Of a stretch of 9,875 nucleotides of DNA, positions 1 to 7,631 are shown in pieces (the stretch's first letter is position 1; every line of letters starts with the position of its first letter). A model generated the notes under the pieces. It was given only the letters and a program-made list of their open reading frames with translations, was not told the DNA's origin and did no database searches. The translations under genes and the position numbers were made by a program. Origin of the DNA: Porphyromonas sp. (GTDB lineage: Bacteria > Bacteroidota > Bacteroidia > Bacteroidales > Porphyromonadaceae); the NCBI GenBank assembly GCA_003640335.1, contig RBKG01000068.1, positions 1-9,875 of the forward strand. Reading direction: 5' to 3'.

Positions 1-109
1 TTAAGGTATTGATGAAGATGCGACGTCCTTTTACTTCTAATAAACGCTGTAAGTCCTCTAGAGTCAATCCCTCAACAGATAAATAAGGTATATGTGCTTG
101 CTTCTTCAT
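1..109 (-). CDS. Partial CDS (N-terminus only), possible family-9-like carbohydrate-binding protein
   Basis: The reverse strand opens with ATG at 109 and reads 36 codons without a stop before leaving the window. The peptide begins MKKQAHIPYLSVEGLTL and ends RRIFINTL, with the first base (A) of the next codon present. It follows the LysE-type gene by 27 bases on the same strand, so it is probably the next gene of the operon. There is no signal peptide or membrane segment in the visible part. The pattern of a short basic start, a 'P-hydrophobic' strand, a helix and then an 'I-x-T-(L/V)-N' strand recalls Bacteroidales proteins annotated as family-9-like carbohydrate-binding proteins, where an Asn-Trp follows. 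This is a memory-based resemblance over 36 residues and is weak. That it is a real gene is more secure than its identity. Confidence 0.5.
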   Translation of the reverse strand, partial: MKKQAHIPYLSVEGLTLEDLQRLLEVKGRRIFINTL

Positions 110-136
110 TTTACTTCAATAAATTATATTAGGTAC

Positions 137-847
137 TTAACCTTTAACGGAAATATGCTGATTATTATTTTTTAATTGCTCTAAATGATTAGTATTACCT
201 GTACTTTCACCCAAATAGATTGACTCTACACCAGTATAAATACCTATAACACCTATAATTCCTAAAACAATTGCTGTACCTTGACTTATTATGCGAACAC
301 CACCATGTCCCGTACGTGTAGCAATCAAATTAACTAAGTATGTTAGGATATACCACCAAAGCATACAGCCTAAACCCAAGCCCAACATAGCGACCAAGAA
401 GGTAAAACCAAAACCATCAGATTGGACAAAGTGAAACCTCGTATAAAGAGGCAACATCAAGAGCATGATGAATGGATTTGAGATTGTCACCAAGAAGGCT
501 GTTAAAATCTTACGTGCTCCATGTCGCTTACTTAGACGCTGTGTTGGGGAAGTTTTTACTGGATTATGAGAGTTCCGATAAACCCAAACCGCAAATACGA
601 GAATAATGATACCTCCTATAAGCCTAAGCAGGGCGTCATACTGAACAACAAAATCCAGAACCAATCCAACTCCTAGATAAACGATAAAACCATATAGGAC
701 ATCACTTACCATTGCGCCAATTCCAGTCAGCATTCCTTCTCGACGACCTCCATGAAGGGTCTCACGTAAGCACAATATACCTACGGGACCAAGAGGTGCC
801 GAAACAATCATACCAATAAGAATTCCTTTGAGTAATGTCAGCAACAT
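137..847 (-). CDS. LysE/RhtB-family transporter (amino-acid or metabolite exporter)
   Basis: This is a 236-residue integral inner-membrane protein with about six hydrophobic segments (roughly residues 4-24, 39-66, 73-90, 112-135, 147-175 and 189-207). The N-terminal signature of the LysE family is clear: residues 16-30 contain SAPLGPVGILCLRET, followed by a basic HGGRREG loop and a glycine-rich helix with a conserved Asp (G-A-M-V-S-D, 44-49). A second typical motif, SNPFIMLL, lies at 123-130. Known members export lysine, arginine, threonine or homoserine lactones, but substrate cannot be read from sequence. A basic cytoplasmic loop (91-113) separates the two halves. The polar C-terminal tail after residue 210 is longer than in compact family members. 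It lies 47 bases downstream of folB and may be transcribed with it or from a weak promoter near 900. Confidence 0.85.
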   Translation of the reverse strand: MLLTLLKGILIGMIVSAPLGPVGILCLRETLHGGRREGMLTGIGAMVSDVLYGFIVYLGVGLVLDFVVQYDALLRLIGGIIILVFAVWVYRNSHNPVKTSPTQRLSKRHGARKILTAFLVTISNPFIMLLMLPLYTRFHFVQSDGFGFTFLVAMLGLGLGCMLWWYILTYLVNLIATRTGHGGVRIISQGTAIVLGIIGVIGIYTGVESIYLGESTGNTNHLEQLKNNNQHISVKG

Positions 848-894
848 TTATCGTAATCTAAACCTATTTTTTATACTTTTTTCAGTATGCTTCT

Positions 895-1287
895 TTACAA
901 AGATACAGAAAATAGCTTAGTATACTCGCTTCTGTCTATTCTAAGACGTACCGTAGCTCCCTTTAGGTCTGCTGTAAAAGGAGGATTTAGCTTAGATAAA
1001 CTTATGTCTATCCAACCAATCAACGACCAATGTTCAAACACTTTACAAACTATACGACCCACGACATGCTCAAGCAGAGCAGAAGGGGTATTCATTTCAC
1101 TTTGAACAACCTTATACACCTCAGCATAATTAATTGTATCCTTCAAATCATCGGAATACAATGAAGAGTAAGTATTTAGTCCAATTGCCAGATTGAGGGT
1201 AAAATTATTTCCAACTAAACGCTCTTGCTCTAGGACTCCATGATGAGCATAAAATCTCATCTCTTCAAGAACAATCTCTAAAGACAT
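895..1287 (-). CDS. folB: Dihydroneopterin aldolase
   Basis: FolB converts 7,8-dihydroneopterin to 6-hydroxymethyl-7,8-dihydropterin and glycolaldehyde in cytoplasmic folate synthesis. The 130-residue protein is close to the usual length of about 120. It carries the family signature FYAHHGVLEQERLVGNNF (12-29) with the conserved Glu22, then INYAEVY (52-58) with Tyr54, LLE with Glu73 in the central helix, and SLSKLNPP (96-103) with the catalytic-type Lys99. The start codon at 1287 lies inside the end of miaA, giving a 10-base overlap that suggests translational coupling. No Shine-Dalgarno sequence is visible. The C-terminal dozen residues (SEYTKLFSVSL) extend slightly past the usual end. Paralogous epimerase/FolX activity is possible in this fold, but FolB is the most likely assignment. 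Confidence 0.92.
   Translation of the reverse strand: MSLEIVLEEMRFYAHHGVLEQERLVGNNFTLNLAIGLNTYSSLYSDDLKDTINYAEVYKVVQSEMNTPSALLEHVVGRIVCKVFEHWSLIGWIDISLSKLNPPFTADLKGATVRLRIDRSEYTKLFSVSL
898..905 (-). promoter_or_regulatory. Possible -7 element for the LysE-type gene
   Basis: The minus strand reads TATCTTTG here, an exact match to the Bacteroidetes -7 consensus TAnnTTTG, about 50 bases before the LysE-type start codon. It overlaps the last codons of folB. I could not find a TTG -33 element at 19-21 bases upstream, so this may be chance. Confidence 0.25.
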
Positions 1288-2195
1288 ATTCCCATTTTAT
1301 TGCAAATCAACTCTATCTTATCATCCATTGGCAATAAGGCATCAATATAGTTTAAAGTTAAACCTCTTCGCTCCATGCCCCTAAACCAAGTCATCTGACG
1401 CTTAGCAAACTGATGAATAGCTATTTCAAGTTGCTCTGCCATTGTAGTAAAGTTAATCTGCCCTGTCACATAGAGCGTTACCCACTTATATTCTAGACCA
1501 TAGTAAATTAGAGCTTCAGGACTAATCCCCGAAGCAAGCAAAGACTCAACCTCTGAGGTCATACCTTCATTTAGTCTGCGTTGCAATCTATCACTAATTT
1601 TCTTGCGACGAGACTCTCGCTCTAGGTCTAGGCAGAAAATGACAGAAGGGACAGCCTCATAGCAAGCTTTTCCTTCTTGCTTCTCCTCATATTGCCGTTT
1701 ATACTCTTCAACTTCTATTGCACGAATAACCCTCTGAGCCGTATCTAACTCTTGTCTATTCCTAACGTCATAGCTGTGTAAAATAGCTGTCAGCTCAGAG
1801 AAACTTTTTCCCTTTAATCGCTCTCTTAACTCAGAGTTTTCAGGAGCTTCAGGTAGATTATACCCTCTTAAAACGCTTTCCACATAGAGACCTGTACCTC
1901 CACACAGAATGGGTTCCTTAATCCCCCTACTCGTGATATCAGAAAAAGCAAGATGAAAATCCCGCTGATACTCGTACAAATTGTAACGAGTACCAGCAGG
2001 ACAAATATCAATTAGATGATAAGGAATAGCCTTGCCATCTACTACATAATCCGACAAATCTTTTCCCGTACCAATATCCATTCCTTGATAGACTTGACGA
2101 GAATCAGCACTGATAACCTCAGAACCTAAATGATAGGCTAGCTTAGCCGCGAGGGCTGTTTTACCCGATGCTGTCGGACCAATAATTGTTATCAT
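1278..2195 (-). CDS. miaA: tRNA dimethylallyltransferase, Bacteroidales GTGKDL subtype
   Basis: MiaA transfers a dimethylallyl group to N6 of adenosine 37 in tRNAs reading UNN codons. I chose the ATG at 2195 (305 residues) because the family starts just before its P-loop, here GPTASGKT at residues 6-13; an upstream in-frame ATG at 2240 would only add residues overlapping the IMPDH gene. Other motifs are SADSRQVY (29-36) with the catalytic-type Asp31, PYHLID (58-63), GGTGLY (99-104), QRVIRAIE (154-161) and FAKRQMTWFR (263-272). Two segments differ from the textbook enzyme: MDIGTGKDLSDY (39-50) replaces the usual GTAKP, and YYGLEYKWV (231-239) replaces the usual IGYKE. From memory these mark one of the two MiaA paralogues often found in Bacteroides-like genomes. 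Only one base separates it from the IMPDH stop, so the two are surely co-transcribed. Confidence 0.93.
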   Translation of the reverse strand: MITIIGPTASGKTALAAKLAYHLGSEVISADSRQVYQGMDIGTGKDLSDYVVDGKAIPYHLIDICPAGTRYNLYEYQRDFHLAFSDITSRGIKEPILCGGTGLYVESVLRGYNLPEAPENSELRERLKGKSFSELTAILHSYDVRNRQELDTAQRVIRAIEVEEYKRQYEEKQEGKACYEAVPSVIFCLDLERESRRKKISDRLQRRLNEGMTSEVESLLASGISPEALIYYGLEYKWVTLYVTGQINFTTMAEQLEIAIHQFAKRQMTWFRGMERRGLTLNYIDALLPMDDKIELICNKMGICL

Positions 2196-2196
2196 G

Positions 2197-3699
2197 TTAA
2201 GCCTTTGCGCCGTCCTTGAGGATAACATCGTGTGCGCCACCCTCTACTATAGACGTACTTGAAACGAGTGTAATCTTAGCCTTACGCTGCAGTTCTTCTA
2301 GCGTAATAGCTCCACAACTACACATCGTAGCTTTCATTTTACCGAGGGTTACAGCAAGGTTGTCCTTGAGCTTACCAGCGTAAGGTACATAACTATCTAC
2401 CCCTTCTTCAAACTTAAGGTTTTCACTGCCGCCACTATCGTAACGTTGCCAGTTCTGAGCTCTGTTTGAACCTTCACCCCAATACTCCTTAACGATATTA
2501 TTACCAATCTTCAGTTTACGCGTAGGAGATTCATCAAAGCGAGCGAAATAGCGACCAAGCATCAAGAAGTCCGCACCCATAGCCAAAGCCAAGGTCATGT
2601 GGTAATCATGTACAAGTCCACCATCGCTACAAATCGGAATATAAACGCCTGTTTCCTTATAATAAGCGTCTCTAGCCTCTGCAACTTCAATAATAGAAGT
2701 AGCTTGACCGCGACCAATACCCTTCTGTTCACGAGTGATACAAATAGAACCACCACCGATACCAACTTTGATGAAGTCAGCACCTGCTTCAGCTAAGTAG
2801 CGGAAACCTTCAGCATCAACGATATTACCAGCACCAACTAATACTTTATCGCCATAGTTATCGCGTATCCACTTAAGAGTATCGTACTGCCATTCGCTAT
2901 AACCATCTGAAGAGTCAATACAAACGACATCAACGCCAGCCTCTACTAGAGCAGGCACACGCTCTTTATAATCTCGAGTATTGATACCTGCACCTACAAG
3001 AAGTTCTTTTGTTTGCTTATTAGAGAGTTCGATAGGGTTTTCCTTATGGCTATCGTAATCCTTACGGAAAACTAAGTATTCTAGTGTTTGGTCATCATTA
3101 ACGATTGGGAGAGTGCTCAACTTATGTTCCCAAATAAGATTATTAGCTTCCTTAAGCGTAATGCCAGTATTACCAACGACAAGGCGGTCATAAGGAGTCA
3201 TAAATTCGCTTACAGGAGTATCTTCTGGAGTTGTACCTAGGCGATAATCTCTGCTTGTTACAAGTCCAAGTAGACGACCATGACTGCTGCCATCATGAGT
3301 AATTCCTATTGTAGAATAACCTGTTTTTTCTCTTAGCTTAAGCACATCACGAAGAGTTGCAGATGGAGAGAGATTTGAATCACTCGTTACAAAGCCAGCC
3401 TTAAACTTCTTCACTCGGCGCACCATCTCGGCCTGCTCGGCAATGGGCTGTGAGCCAAAAATAAAAGAAAGCCCTCCGTTACGCGCCAATTCAATTGCAA
3501 GAGTATCACCAGATACAGATTGCATAATAGCCGAAACAAAGGGGATATTCAAACTAATGCGAGGTTCTTCTCCTTGACGATAACGCACTAAAGGCGTTTT
3601 AAGACTCACATTTTGTGGGGTACATGCACGTGTCGTAAGACCAGGGATAAGGAGATATTCCCCAAAAGTGCGCGAAACTTCATTGACAAATACAGCCAT
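2197..3699 (-). CDS. guaB: IMP dehydrogenase, Tritrichomonas-like type
   Basis: IMPDH oxidises IMP to XMP with NAD+, the committed step to GMP. I chose the ATG at 3699 (500 residues): it aligns with the N-terminus of T. foetus IMPDH as I remember it, and the earlier ATG at 3738 falls inside the -7 promoter box. The barrel is interrupted by two CBS domains at about residues 98-215. Visible sites are SAIMQSVSG (56-64), CIDSSDG (260-266, Asp262), the catalytic loop [19 protein letters not shown] (313-331, Cys320), CSDGG (357-361), MLGRYFA (380-386), and the flap NWQRYD (416-421) with the Arg419-Tyr420 dyad that activates water. [14 protein letters not shown] differs from the common bacterial SICTTR loop. 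The C-terminus carries a conserved [12 protein letters not shown] stretch. It is the first gene of a tight operon with miaA and folB. Confidence 0.93.
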   Translation of the reverse strand: MAVFVNEVSRTFGEYLLIPGLTTRACTPQNVSLKTPLVRYRQGEEPRISLNIPFVSAIMQSVSGDTLAIELARNGGLSFIFGSQPIAEQAEMVRRVKKFKAGFVTSDSNLSPSATLRDVLKLREKTGYSTIGITHDGSSHGRLLGLVTSRDYRLGTTPEDTPVSEFMTPYDRLVVGNTGITLKEANNLIWEHKLSTLPIVNDDQTLEYLVFRKDYDSHKENPIELSNKQTKELLVGAGINTRDYKERVPALVEAGVDVVCIDSSDGYSEWQYDTLKWIRDNYGDKVLVGAGNIVDAEGFRYLAEAGADFIKVGIGGGSICITREQKGIGRGQATSIIEVAEARDAYYKETGVYIPICSDGGLVHDYHMTLALAMGADFLMLGRYFARFDESPTRKLKIGNNIVKEYWGEGSNRAQNWQRYDSGGSENLKFEEGVDSYVPYAGKLKDNLAVTLGKMKATMCSCGAITLEELQRKAKITLVSSTSIVEGGAHDVILKDGAKA

Positions 3700-3735
3700 T
3701 TCTGAATTATTTAATACGTTCCTGAAATTTCTAGA

Positions 3736-3765
3736 CAAAGATACTATAAATTAAGCAGAGTGCAA
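3736..3765 (-). promoter_or_regulatory. Bacteroidetes-type promoter of the IMPDH-miaA-folB operon
   Basis: On the minus strand TTG (3765-3763) is followed after exactly 19 bases by TATCTTTG (3743-3736), a full match to the -33/-7 pattern of the Bacteroidetes primary sigma factor. Transcription would start near 3729, leaving a leader of about 30 bases before the ATG at 3699. The position excludes the upstream in-frame ATG at 3738 as the start of IMPDH. Confidence 0.7.
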
Positions 3766-3795
3766 TATGCCAAGCTCTTCATATCCTCATTGCAC
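3760..3795. repeat. Inverted repeat GTGCAAT / ATTGCAC around the IMPDH promoter -33 region
   Basis: Perfect 7-base arms lie at 3760-3766 and 3789-3795, separated by 22 bases. The promoter's -33 TTG sits inside one arm. A regulator binding two half-sites about three helical turns apart would fit, but arms this short could be chance. Confidence 0.3.
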
Positions 3796-3822
3796 ATTCC
3801 ACCGTTAAGCGCAACACTCGGA

Positions 3823-3858
3823 TAAAAATAAGCCAGAGGTAAAGCTTTACCTCTGGCT
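3823..3858 (-). terminator. Intrinsic terminator of the efflux operon
   Basis: Positions 3831-3858 form a perfect 28-bp palindrome, with arms AGCCAGAGGTAAAG and CTTTACCTCTGGCT. On the minus strand it is followed by TTATTTTTAT, whereas the plus-strand side has only ATAAAAGA. It sits 21 bases after the TolC-type stop codon, so it ends that transcript and separates it from the IMPDH promoter further on. Confidence 0.9.
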
Positions 3859-3879
3859 ATAAAAGACTAGGATCTGATT

Positions 3880-5217
3880 TTATTCATGTTTGAGAAAGTA
3901 ACGAAGCAGATAGACTTGCAATAGATAACGTGCTTCTGCTGTATAGAGGTCCAACTCAGTTTGATAAACCTTCAGATTAGCATCGCTCAATTCATTACTT
4001 GTCGCTCTCCCTGCTCGCCAACTTGCTTCAGTTAGAGCAAATGCTTTCTCCGTAGCCTTCAGACTAGCACGCGTTGCTTCGATATTTCTCTCATTAAGAC
4101 TCATATTAAGTCTAATAGTTTCCAACTCTTTACGGAGACGCACCTCTATATTATTGCGTTCGACTTGAAGCAACGAATAAGACAGTTTACTCATTCGTAT
4201 GCGGTTACGAGTTTGAAAAGCATCAAAAATAGGAATAGACAAATTTAAGCCAATGTAAGAGCGACCATTCTGTTTAAACTGTTCGTTTATAGGAAGATTA
4301 AATACATCAGCACCTAGTCCAAATACCTTATAATAATTATTGCTATAACCAAGAGACAAAGACAAAGAAGGCATGTACCCCGAACGCTGTGCTTTTATCT
4401 GCTCTTGTAAGGCTTCCGCTCTAAGCGAGTTTGCCTTAATATCGGGTCTATCGAGTATTGCCTCATGCACCTGACTTTGAGAGGTAAGGACTTCCTTATT
4501 ACTAAGTTTGATACTCTCAGGAATTGAAATTTGCTCTATATTGACATCTTGCAATCCAAGGGCTTGTACAAGAGAAAGACGAGCTTCATCTCTCGCTCCC
4601 TCTGCCTGTGTCAGAGCAAGAGTCATCTGAGCTAAATTAGCTTCTGCATTTGCTAATTTATCTTGCCCCCATTTTCCGCCAGCATACATGCCCTCTGCAT
4701 ATCGCAAGCGGTCGGTACTTCTTTGATACTGCTTTTGAGCAGAAACTACAGCACGCTCAGCCGTAAGGTAAGAGAAATAGAGTTGTGTTACTTGCATCCC
4801 CAGATTTAGCCGTGCTTGCTCGAGACTACGCTCAGATGCAGAGCGTTGAAGTTGGGCACTTCTTAGTTCATGCAGGCGACTAAAGCCAGAGAAGATATTC
4901 AGGTTTGCCCCGATAGAGATAGATAGACTTTGAGACGAACGGTCTTGCATTACACCTGTCTTATCCACCGAACGACCCAAATCCCAACTATTACCTAGAG
5001 AGGCATGCACCGTAGGGAGAAAGGCACTTTTGCGCATATCTTCCTGCAGTTTGGTTTCTGTATGCCGAATAACTTGACTTTGGTACTCTGGATTATTTTT
5101 AATGGCAATAGCGATACACTCGTCAAGGGTGAATGCTTTACCCTTAGACTCATTCTGAGCCTGACCCAGTAGCGGACATAGAGCCAGAGTTAGAGCAACT
5201 AACTTTGTTTTAGTCAT
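3880..5217 (-). CDS. TolC-family outer membrane efflux protein
   Basis: This 445-residue protein is the outer-membrane channel of the efflux system encoded by this operon. It opens with a signal peptide (about residues 1-20, basic start, hydrophobic core to LLGQA, cleavage probably before Gln21). FTLDECIAIAIKNNPEYQSQ (29-48) is the classic first helix of the outer membrane efflux protein (OEP) domain. The rest is two similar helix-rich halves: about 30-220 and 245-440. Long amphipathic coiled-coil runs of Ala, Gln, Glu, Leu and Arg alternate with beta-strand stretches such as SQSLSISIGANLNIFSGFSR and GRSYIGLNLSIPIFDAFQTR, which form the barrel strands. The start lies 14 bases after the adaptor stop and a strong terminator follows. 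There is no lipobox cysteine at the cleavage site, so it is probably not a lipoprotein. Confidence 0.93.
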   Translation of the reverse strand: MTKTKLVALTLALCPLLGQAQNESKGKAFTLDECIAIAIKNNPEYQSQVIRHTETKLQEDMRKSAFLPTVHASLGNSWDLGRSVDKTGVMQDRSSQSLSISIGANLNIFSGFSRLHELRSAQLQRSASERSLEQARLNLGMQVTQLYFSYLTAERAVVSAQKQYQRSTDRLRYAEGMYAGGKWGQDKLANAEANLAQMTLALTQAEGARDEARLSLVQALGLQDVNIEQISIPESIKLSNKEVLTSQSQVHEAILDRPDIKANSLRAEALQEQIKAQRSGYMPSLSLSLGYSNNYYKVFGLGADVFNLPINEQFKQNGRSYIGLNLSIPIFDAFQTRNRIRMSKLSYSLLQVERNNIEVRLRKELETIRLNMSLNERNIEATRASLKATEKAFALTEASWRAGRATSNELSDANLKVYQTELDLYTAEARYLLQVYLLRYFLKHE

Positions 5218-5231
5218 GGCTTATATCGTTT

Positions 5232-6341
5232 TTATTTAGCATCGTCAGCGATGGCATTACCTTGAATTTTATCTTCCTTTTTGAGTCCCTGAAGGACTTC
5301 TATCTTAGCTCCATCAGATATACCTGTCTTGATGTATCGCTCCTTAACTTGTCCATCTGAACCAATAATTTGCACAAAAGTAGAGTCCCCTCGATAACTC
5401 AAACAAGACTCAGGAATAGTCATAATTCCTTTAGCCTTAACGATAACGACATCTGCCGTAGCACTGAAGCCAGCTCTCAACTGAGCGAGTAGCGTCTCAT
5501 CACTACTAGTTAGTCGCCCTTTTATTGGGAAAAGCATCGTACCATTGGTAGCTGTTCCTTGTGGAGCGATGGACTCCAGTGTGGCGGAGAGTTTCAGCCC
5601 CGTTATTGCACCGATTGAGAGATTCATCGTTTGACCTATGGCTAGTTTCCCAACCTCTGTTTCATCAGCATTCCCTTCAAAGATTAGATTCTTCATATCC
5701 GCGATAGTCGCAATAGTCGTTCCTTCATTGAGGGTATTCGCTTGTATAACAGAGCTACCAACCTTAACCGGGATACTCAATATCTTACCTGTAATGGTTG
5801 CACGCACAAGGGTACTACTCTGCTTGCTATATTTGCTACTTACACCACTTTTTGTTATCTGTAAAGCCTGCTCTGCCGTAGAGTACTGCACACGAGCTTG
5901 GTCAAGTTCAGCACGGCTTTTTTCATACTCTTCAGTAGCGATAAGACCTTTATCATATAGCGCTTTATCTCTTGAGTGTATACGCTTGACCCTATCTAAA
6001 GCTATGCGCTCCTGCTCAACACGACTCTCAGCACTATTGACTTGTTGCATATCAGGGATAACGCTAATCTTAGCGATAATATCTCCGACTTGTACATCTT
6101 GTCCAGGTTCTACAAGTATTTCACTGATAATACCTGAAATTTGAGGCTTAATAGACACTTCATCTCGTGGCTTAATATTCCCAGAGAGCGTAATCTGATT
6201 TTGAATACTATCCCCGACTAAAGGAGATACCTCAAGATAGTTTACTTGCTTAGCCTGTCCCTTGGACCAAAGAAAAACAAAGGTCATTATTACTCCGACA
6301 AAAAACAATATCCAGAGTAACCACTTCGTAATCCGTTTCAT
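5232..6341 (-). CDS. Periplasmic adaptor (MacA/HlyD-type membrane fusion protein)
   Basis: The adaptor links the inner-membrane permeases to the TolC-type channel. I chose the ATG at 6341 (369 residues) because it places a basic MKRITK start directly before the membrane anchor (about 7-25); the longer in-frame ATG at 6446 lies well inside the preceding permease gene. Domains in order are an anchor, a lipoyl-like half (about 60-95, VSIKPQISGIISEILVEPGQ), an alpha-helical hairpin coiled coil (about 97-165), the second lipoyl half (about 176-212), a beta-barrel (about 215-300) with GQTMNLSIGAI, and a membrane-proximal domain (about 300-365). The hairpin is short, as in MacA-like adaptors. Start and preceding stop are 19 bases apart. 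Substrate specificity is not readable. Confidence 0.92.
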   Translation of the reverse strand: MKRITKWLLWILFFVGVIMTFVFLWSKGQAKQVNYLEVSPLVGDSIQNQITLSGNIKPRDEVSIKPQISGIISEILVEPGQDVQVGDIIAKISVIPDMQQVNSAESRVEQERIALDRVKRIHSRDKALYDKGLIATEEYEKSRAELDQARVQYSTAEQALQITKSGVSSKYSKQSSTLVRATITGKILSIPVKVGSSVIQANTLNEGTTIATIADMKNLIFEGNADETEVGKLAIGQTMNLSIGAITGLKLSATLESIAPQGTATNGTMLFPIKGRLTSSDETLLAQLRAGFSATADVVIVKAKGIMTIPESCLSYRGDSTFVQIIGSDGQVKERYIKTGISDGAKIEVLQGLKKEDKIQGNAIADDAK

Positions 6342-6360
6342 GTTATTTATTGTGATTTGA

Positions 6361-7614
6361 TTATTCTTCTCTAATGGCTTCAATAGCCTTAATCTCAATA
6401 GCCTTAACTGCTGGTAATAGCCCTGCCAAGACTCCGCTGAATACAAGGATTAAAAGACTTACACATACGGTTTGTAGGTTTACTATAGGGTCTACAAATG
6501 GGATCTCGCCAAGCTCTTGATACTGCTTAGCGACTAGACTCATAATACCTACACTGCACATAATGCCTAGTAAGCCCGATATAAGAGTAAGACTAAGAGA
6601 CTCTAGTATCAGCTGTGTGATAATATCCTTAGGTTGAGCTCCTAATGCTCTTCTGATGCCGATTTCACTCGTACGCTCCTTGACCGTAACTAGGAGGATA
6701 TTACTAATACCCACGATACCCGTAATGAGGGTGCCAATACCTACAATCCAAATAAGTATAGACATATTACCATTGAGCATTTTGAAGAAATTGAGAATCT
6801 CATCTATGTCAAAGATATTGAGAGCCTGCTCATCTTGTGGCGCGATATGATTAAGTTTCTTGATAAAGGCTTTCAGTTTCTCCTGTCCCGTGATTTTGCT
6901 TTCTTCGGAATGAAAACTTACAGCCATTACATCTAGTTCGTTTTTTCGACCTTGCATATTCTGAAGAAGGACCAAAGGGATCGTAAGCGCATCTCCAAAG
7001 TCACCAGCAATATGAATATCGCTATTCTCTTGGATAAGACCTACAATAGTTAGACTACGTCCTTGAGCCAATACACGTTTCCCGATAGGACTTACTCCTA
7101 CACCAAATAGTCGATCCGATAAATGATTACCTATTAGGGCATACCTACGTTGCTCCTTGTAATCAACGGCATTGAGCATGCGTCCTTCCAGCAGTTTTAC
7201 CGAGTAAACAGAGAAATAATTCATGCTTACCCCTAATATCTGTCCATTTGAGCACTTTCCTTCGTAGCAAATCTCCTTATCCCCAGCCCATAAAGACATT
7301 AAACCTTCAGCTGAAGCCAGCTCTGGTATCTGTCGTTTTACTCTGTCTAAGCACTCTTCTTGCAGAGTCCAATAGCGATTGCTCTGAAAACCATCATAAG
7401 CAATACTAGTATTGTTAGATTTTAGACAAATCATATTGGGTGCCAGATGTCGTGAAAGCATTTGAAAACCCTTACTCAATCCACTGCTCAAAGAAAGGAG
7501 GATAACCAAAATAAATATCCCCCAGAATACACCAAAGGCAGTAGCAATACTTCTGCGCTTATTGCTTCCTATGGTTTCCGCAACCTCTCTTAGGGTATCT
7601 CTATCTATTTTCAT
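6361..7614 (-). CDS. MacB-type ABC transporter permease, subunit 2
   Basis: This 417-residue protein has the MacB/FtsX layout: one transmembrane helix near the N-terminus (about 22-45), a large periplasmic MacB-type core domain (about 48-275), then three helices (about 286-308, 335-361, 382-402). The cytoplasmic coupling segment KERTSEIGIRRALGAQPKDI (312-331) is the hallmark that contacts the ATPase. It lacks its own nucleotide-binding domain and must rely on the separate ATPase encoded two genes upstream. The neighbouring permease 1 has the same topology, so the two probably form a heterodimer. Such transporters work as mechanotransmission machines that push periplasmic substrates through the TolC-type channel; typical cargoes are macrolides, peptides or lipoproteins, unknown here. 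Confidence 0.92.
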   Translation of the reverse strand: MKIDRDTLREVAETIGSNKRRSIATAFGVFWGIFILVILLSLSSGLSKGFQMLSRHLAPNMICLKSNNTSIAYDGFQSNRYWTLQEECLDRVKRQIPELASAEGLMSLWAGDKEICYEGKCSNGQILGVSMNYFSVYSVKLLEGRMLNAVDYKEQRRYALIGNHLSDRLFGVGVSPIGKRVLAQGRSLTIVGLIQENSDIHIAGDFGDALTIPLVLLQNMQGRKNELDVMAVSFHSEESKITGQEKLKAFIKKLNHIAPQDEQALNIFDIDEILNFFKMLNGNMSILIWIVGIGTLITGIVGISNILLVTVKERTSEIGIRRALGAQPKDIITQLILESLSLTLISGLLGIMCSVGIMSLVAKQYQELGEIPFVDPIVNLQTVCVSLLILVFSGVLAGLLPAVKAIEIKAIEAIREE

Positions 7615-7631
7615 TGTCTTAGTTCCAATTA

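Noticed and set aside
873..888. Hairpin ATACT-GAAAAA-AGTAT between folB and the LysE-type gene, considered as a terminator
   Set aside because: The stem is only five AT-rich pairs and is followed by A residues, not T residues, on the minus strand. It is too weak to terminate.
2196..2240. Upstream in-frame ATG at 2240 for miaA
   Set aside because: It would add 15 residues before the P-loop segment that normally opens MiaA and would overlap the IMPDH gene; the ATG at 2195 directly follows the IMPDH stop.
5638..6144. A 168-codon open frame on the plus strand
   Set aside because: It lies wholly antisense to the adaptor gene, its product is a low-complexity Ser/Leu/Thr/Ile-rich sequence with no family features, and no promoter was seen. 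It is a shadow of the real gene.
6342..6446. Upstream in-frame ATG at 6446 for the adaptor
   Set aside because: It would add 35 residues of unusual Leu/Arg-rich sequence ahead of the membrane anchor and overlap the permease gene by 86 bases; the ATG at 6341 gives a normal basic start plus anchor.
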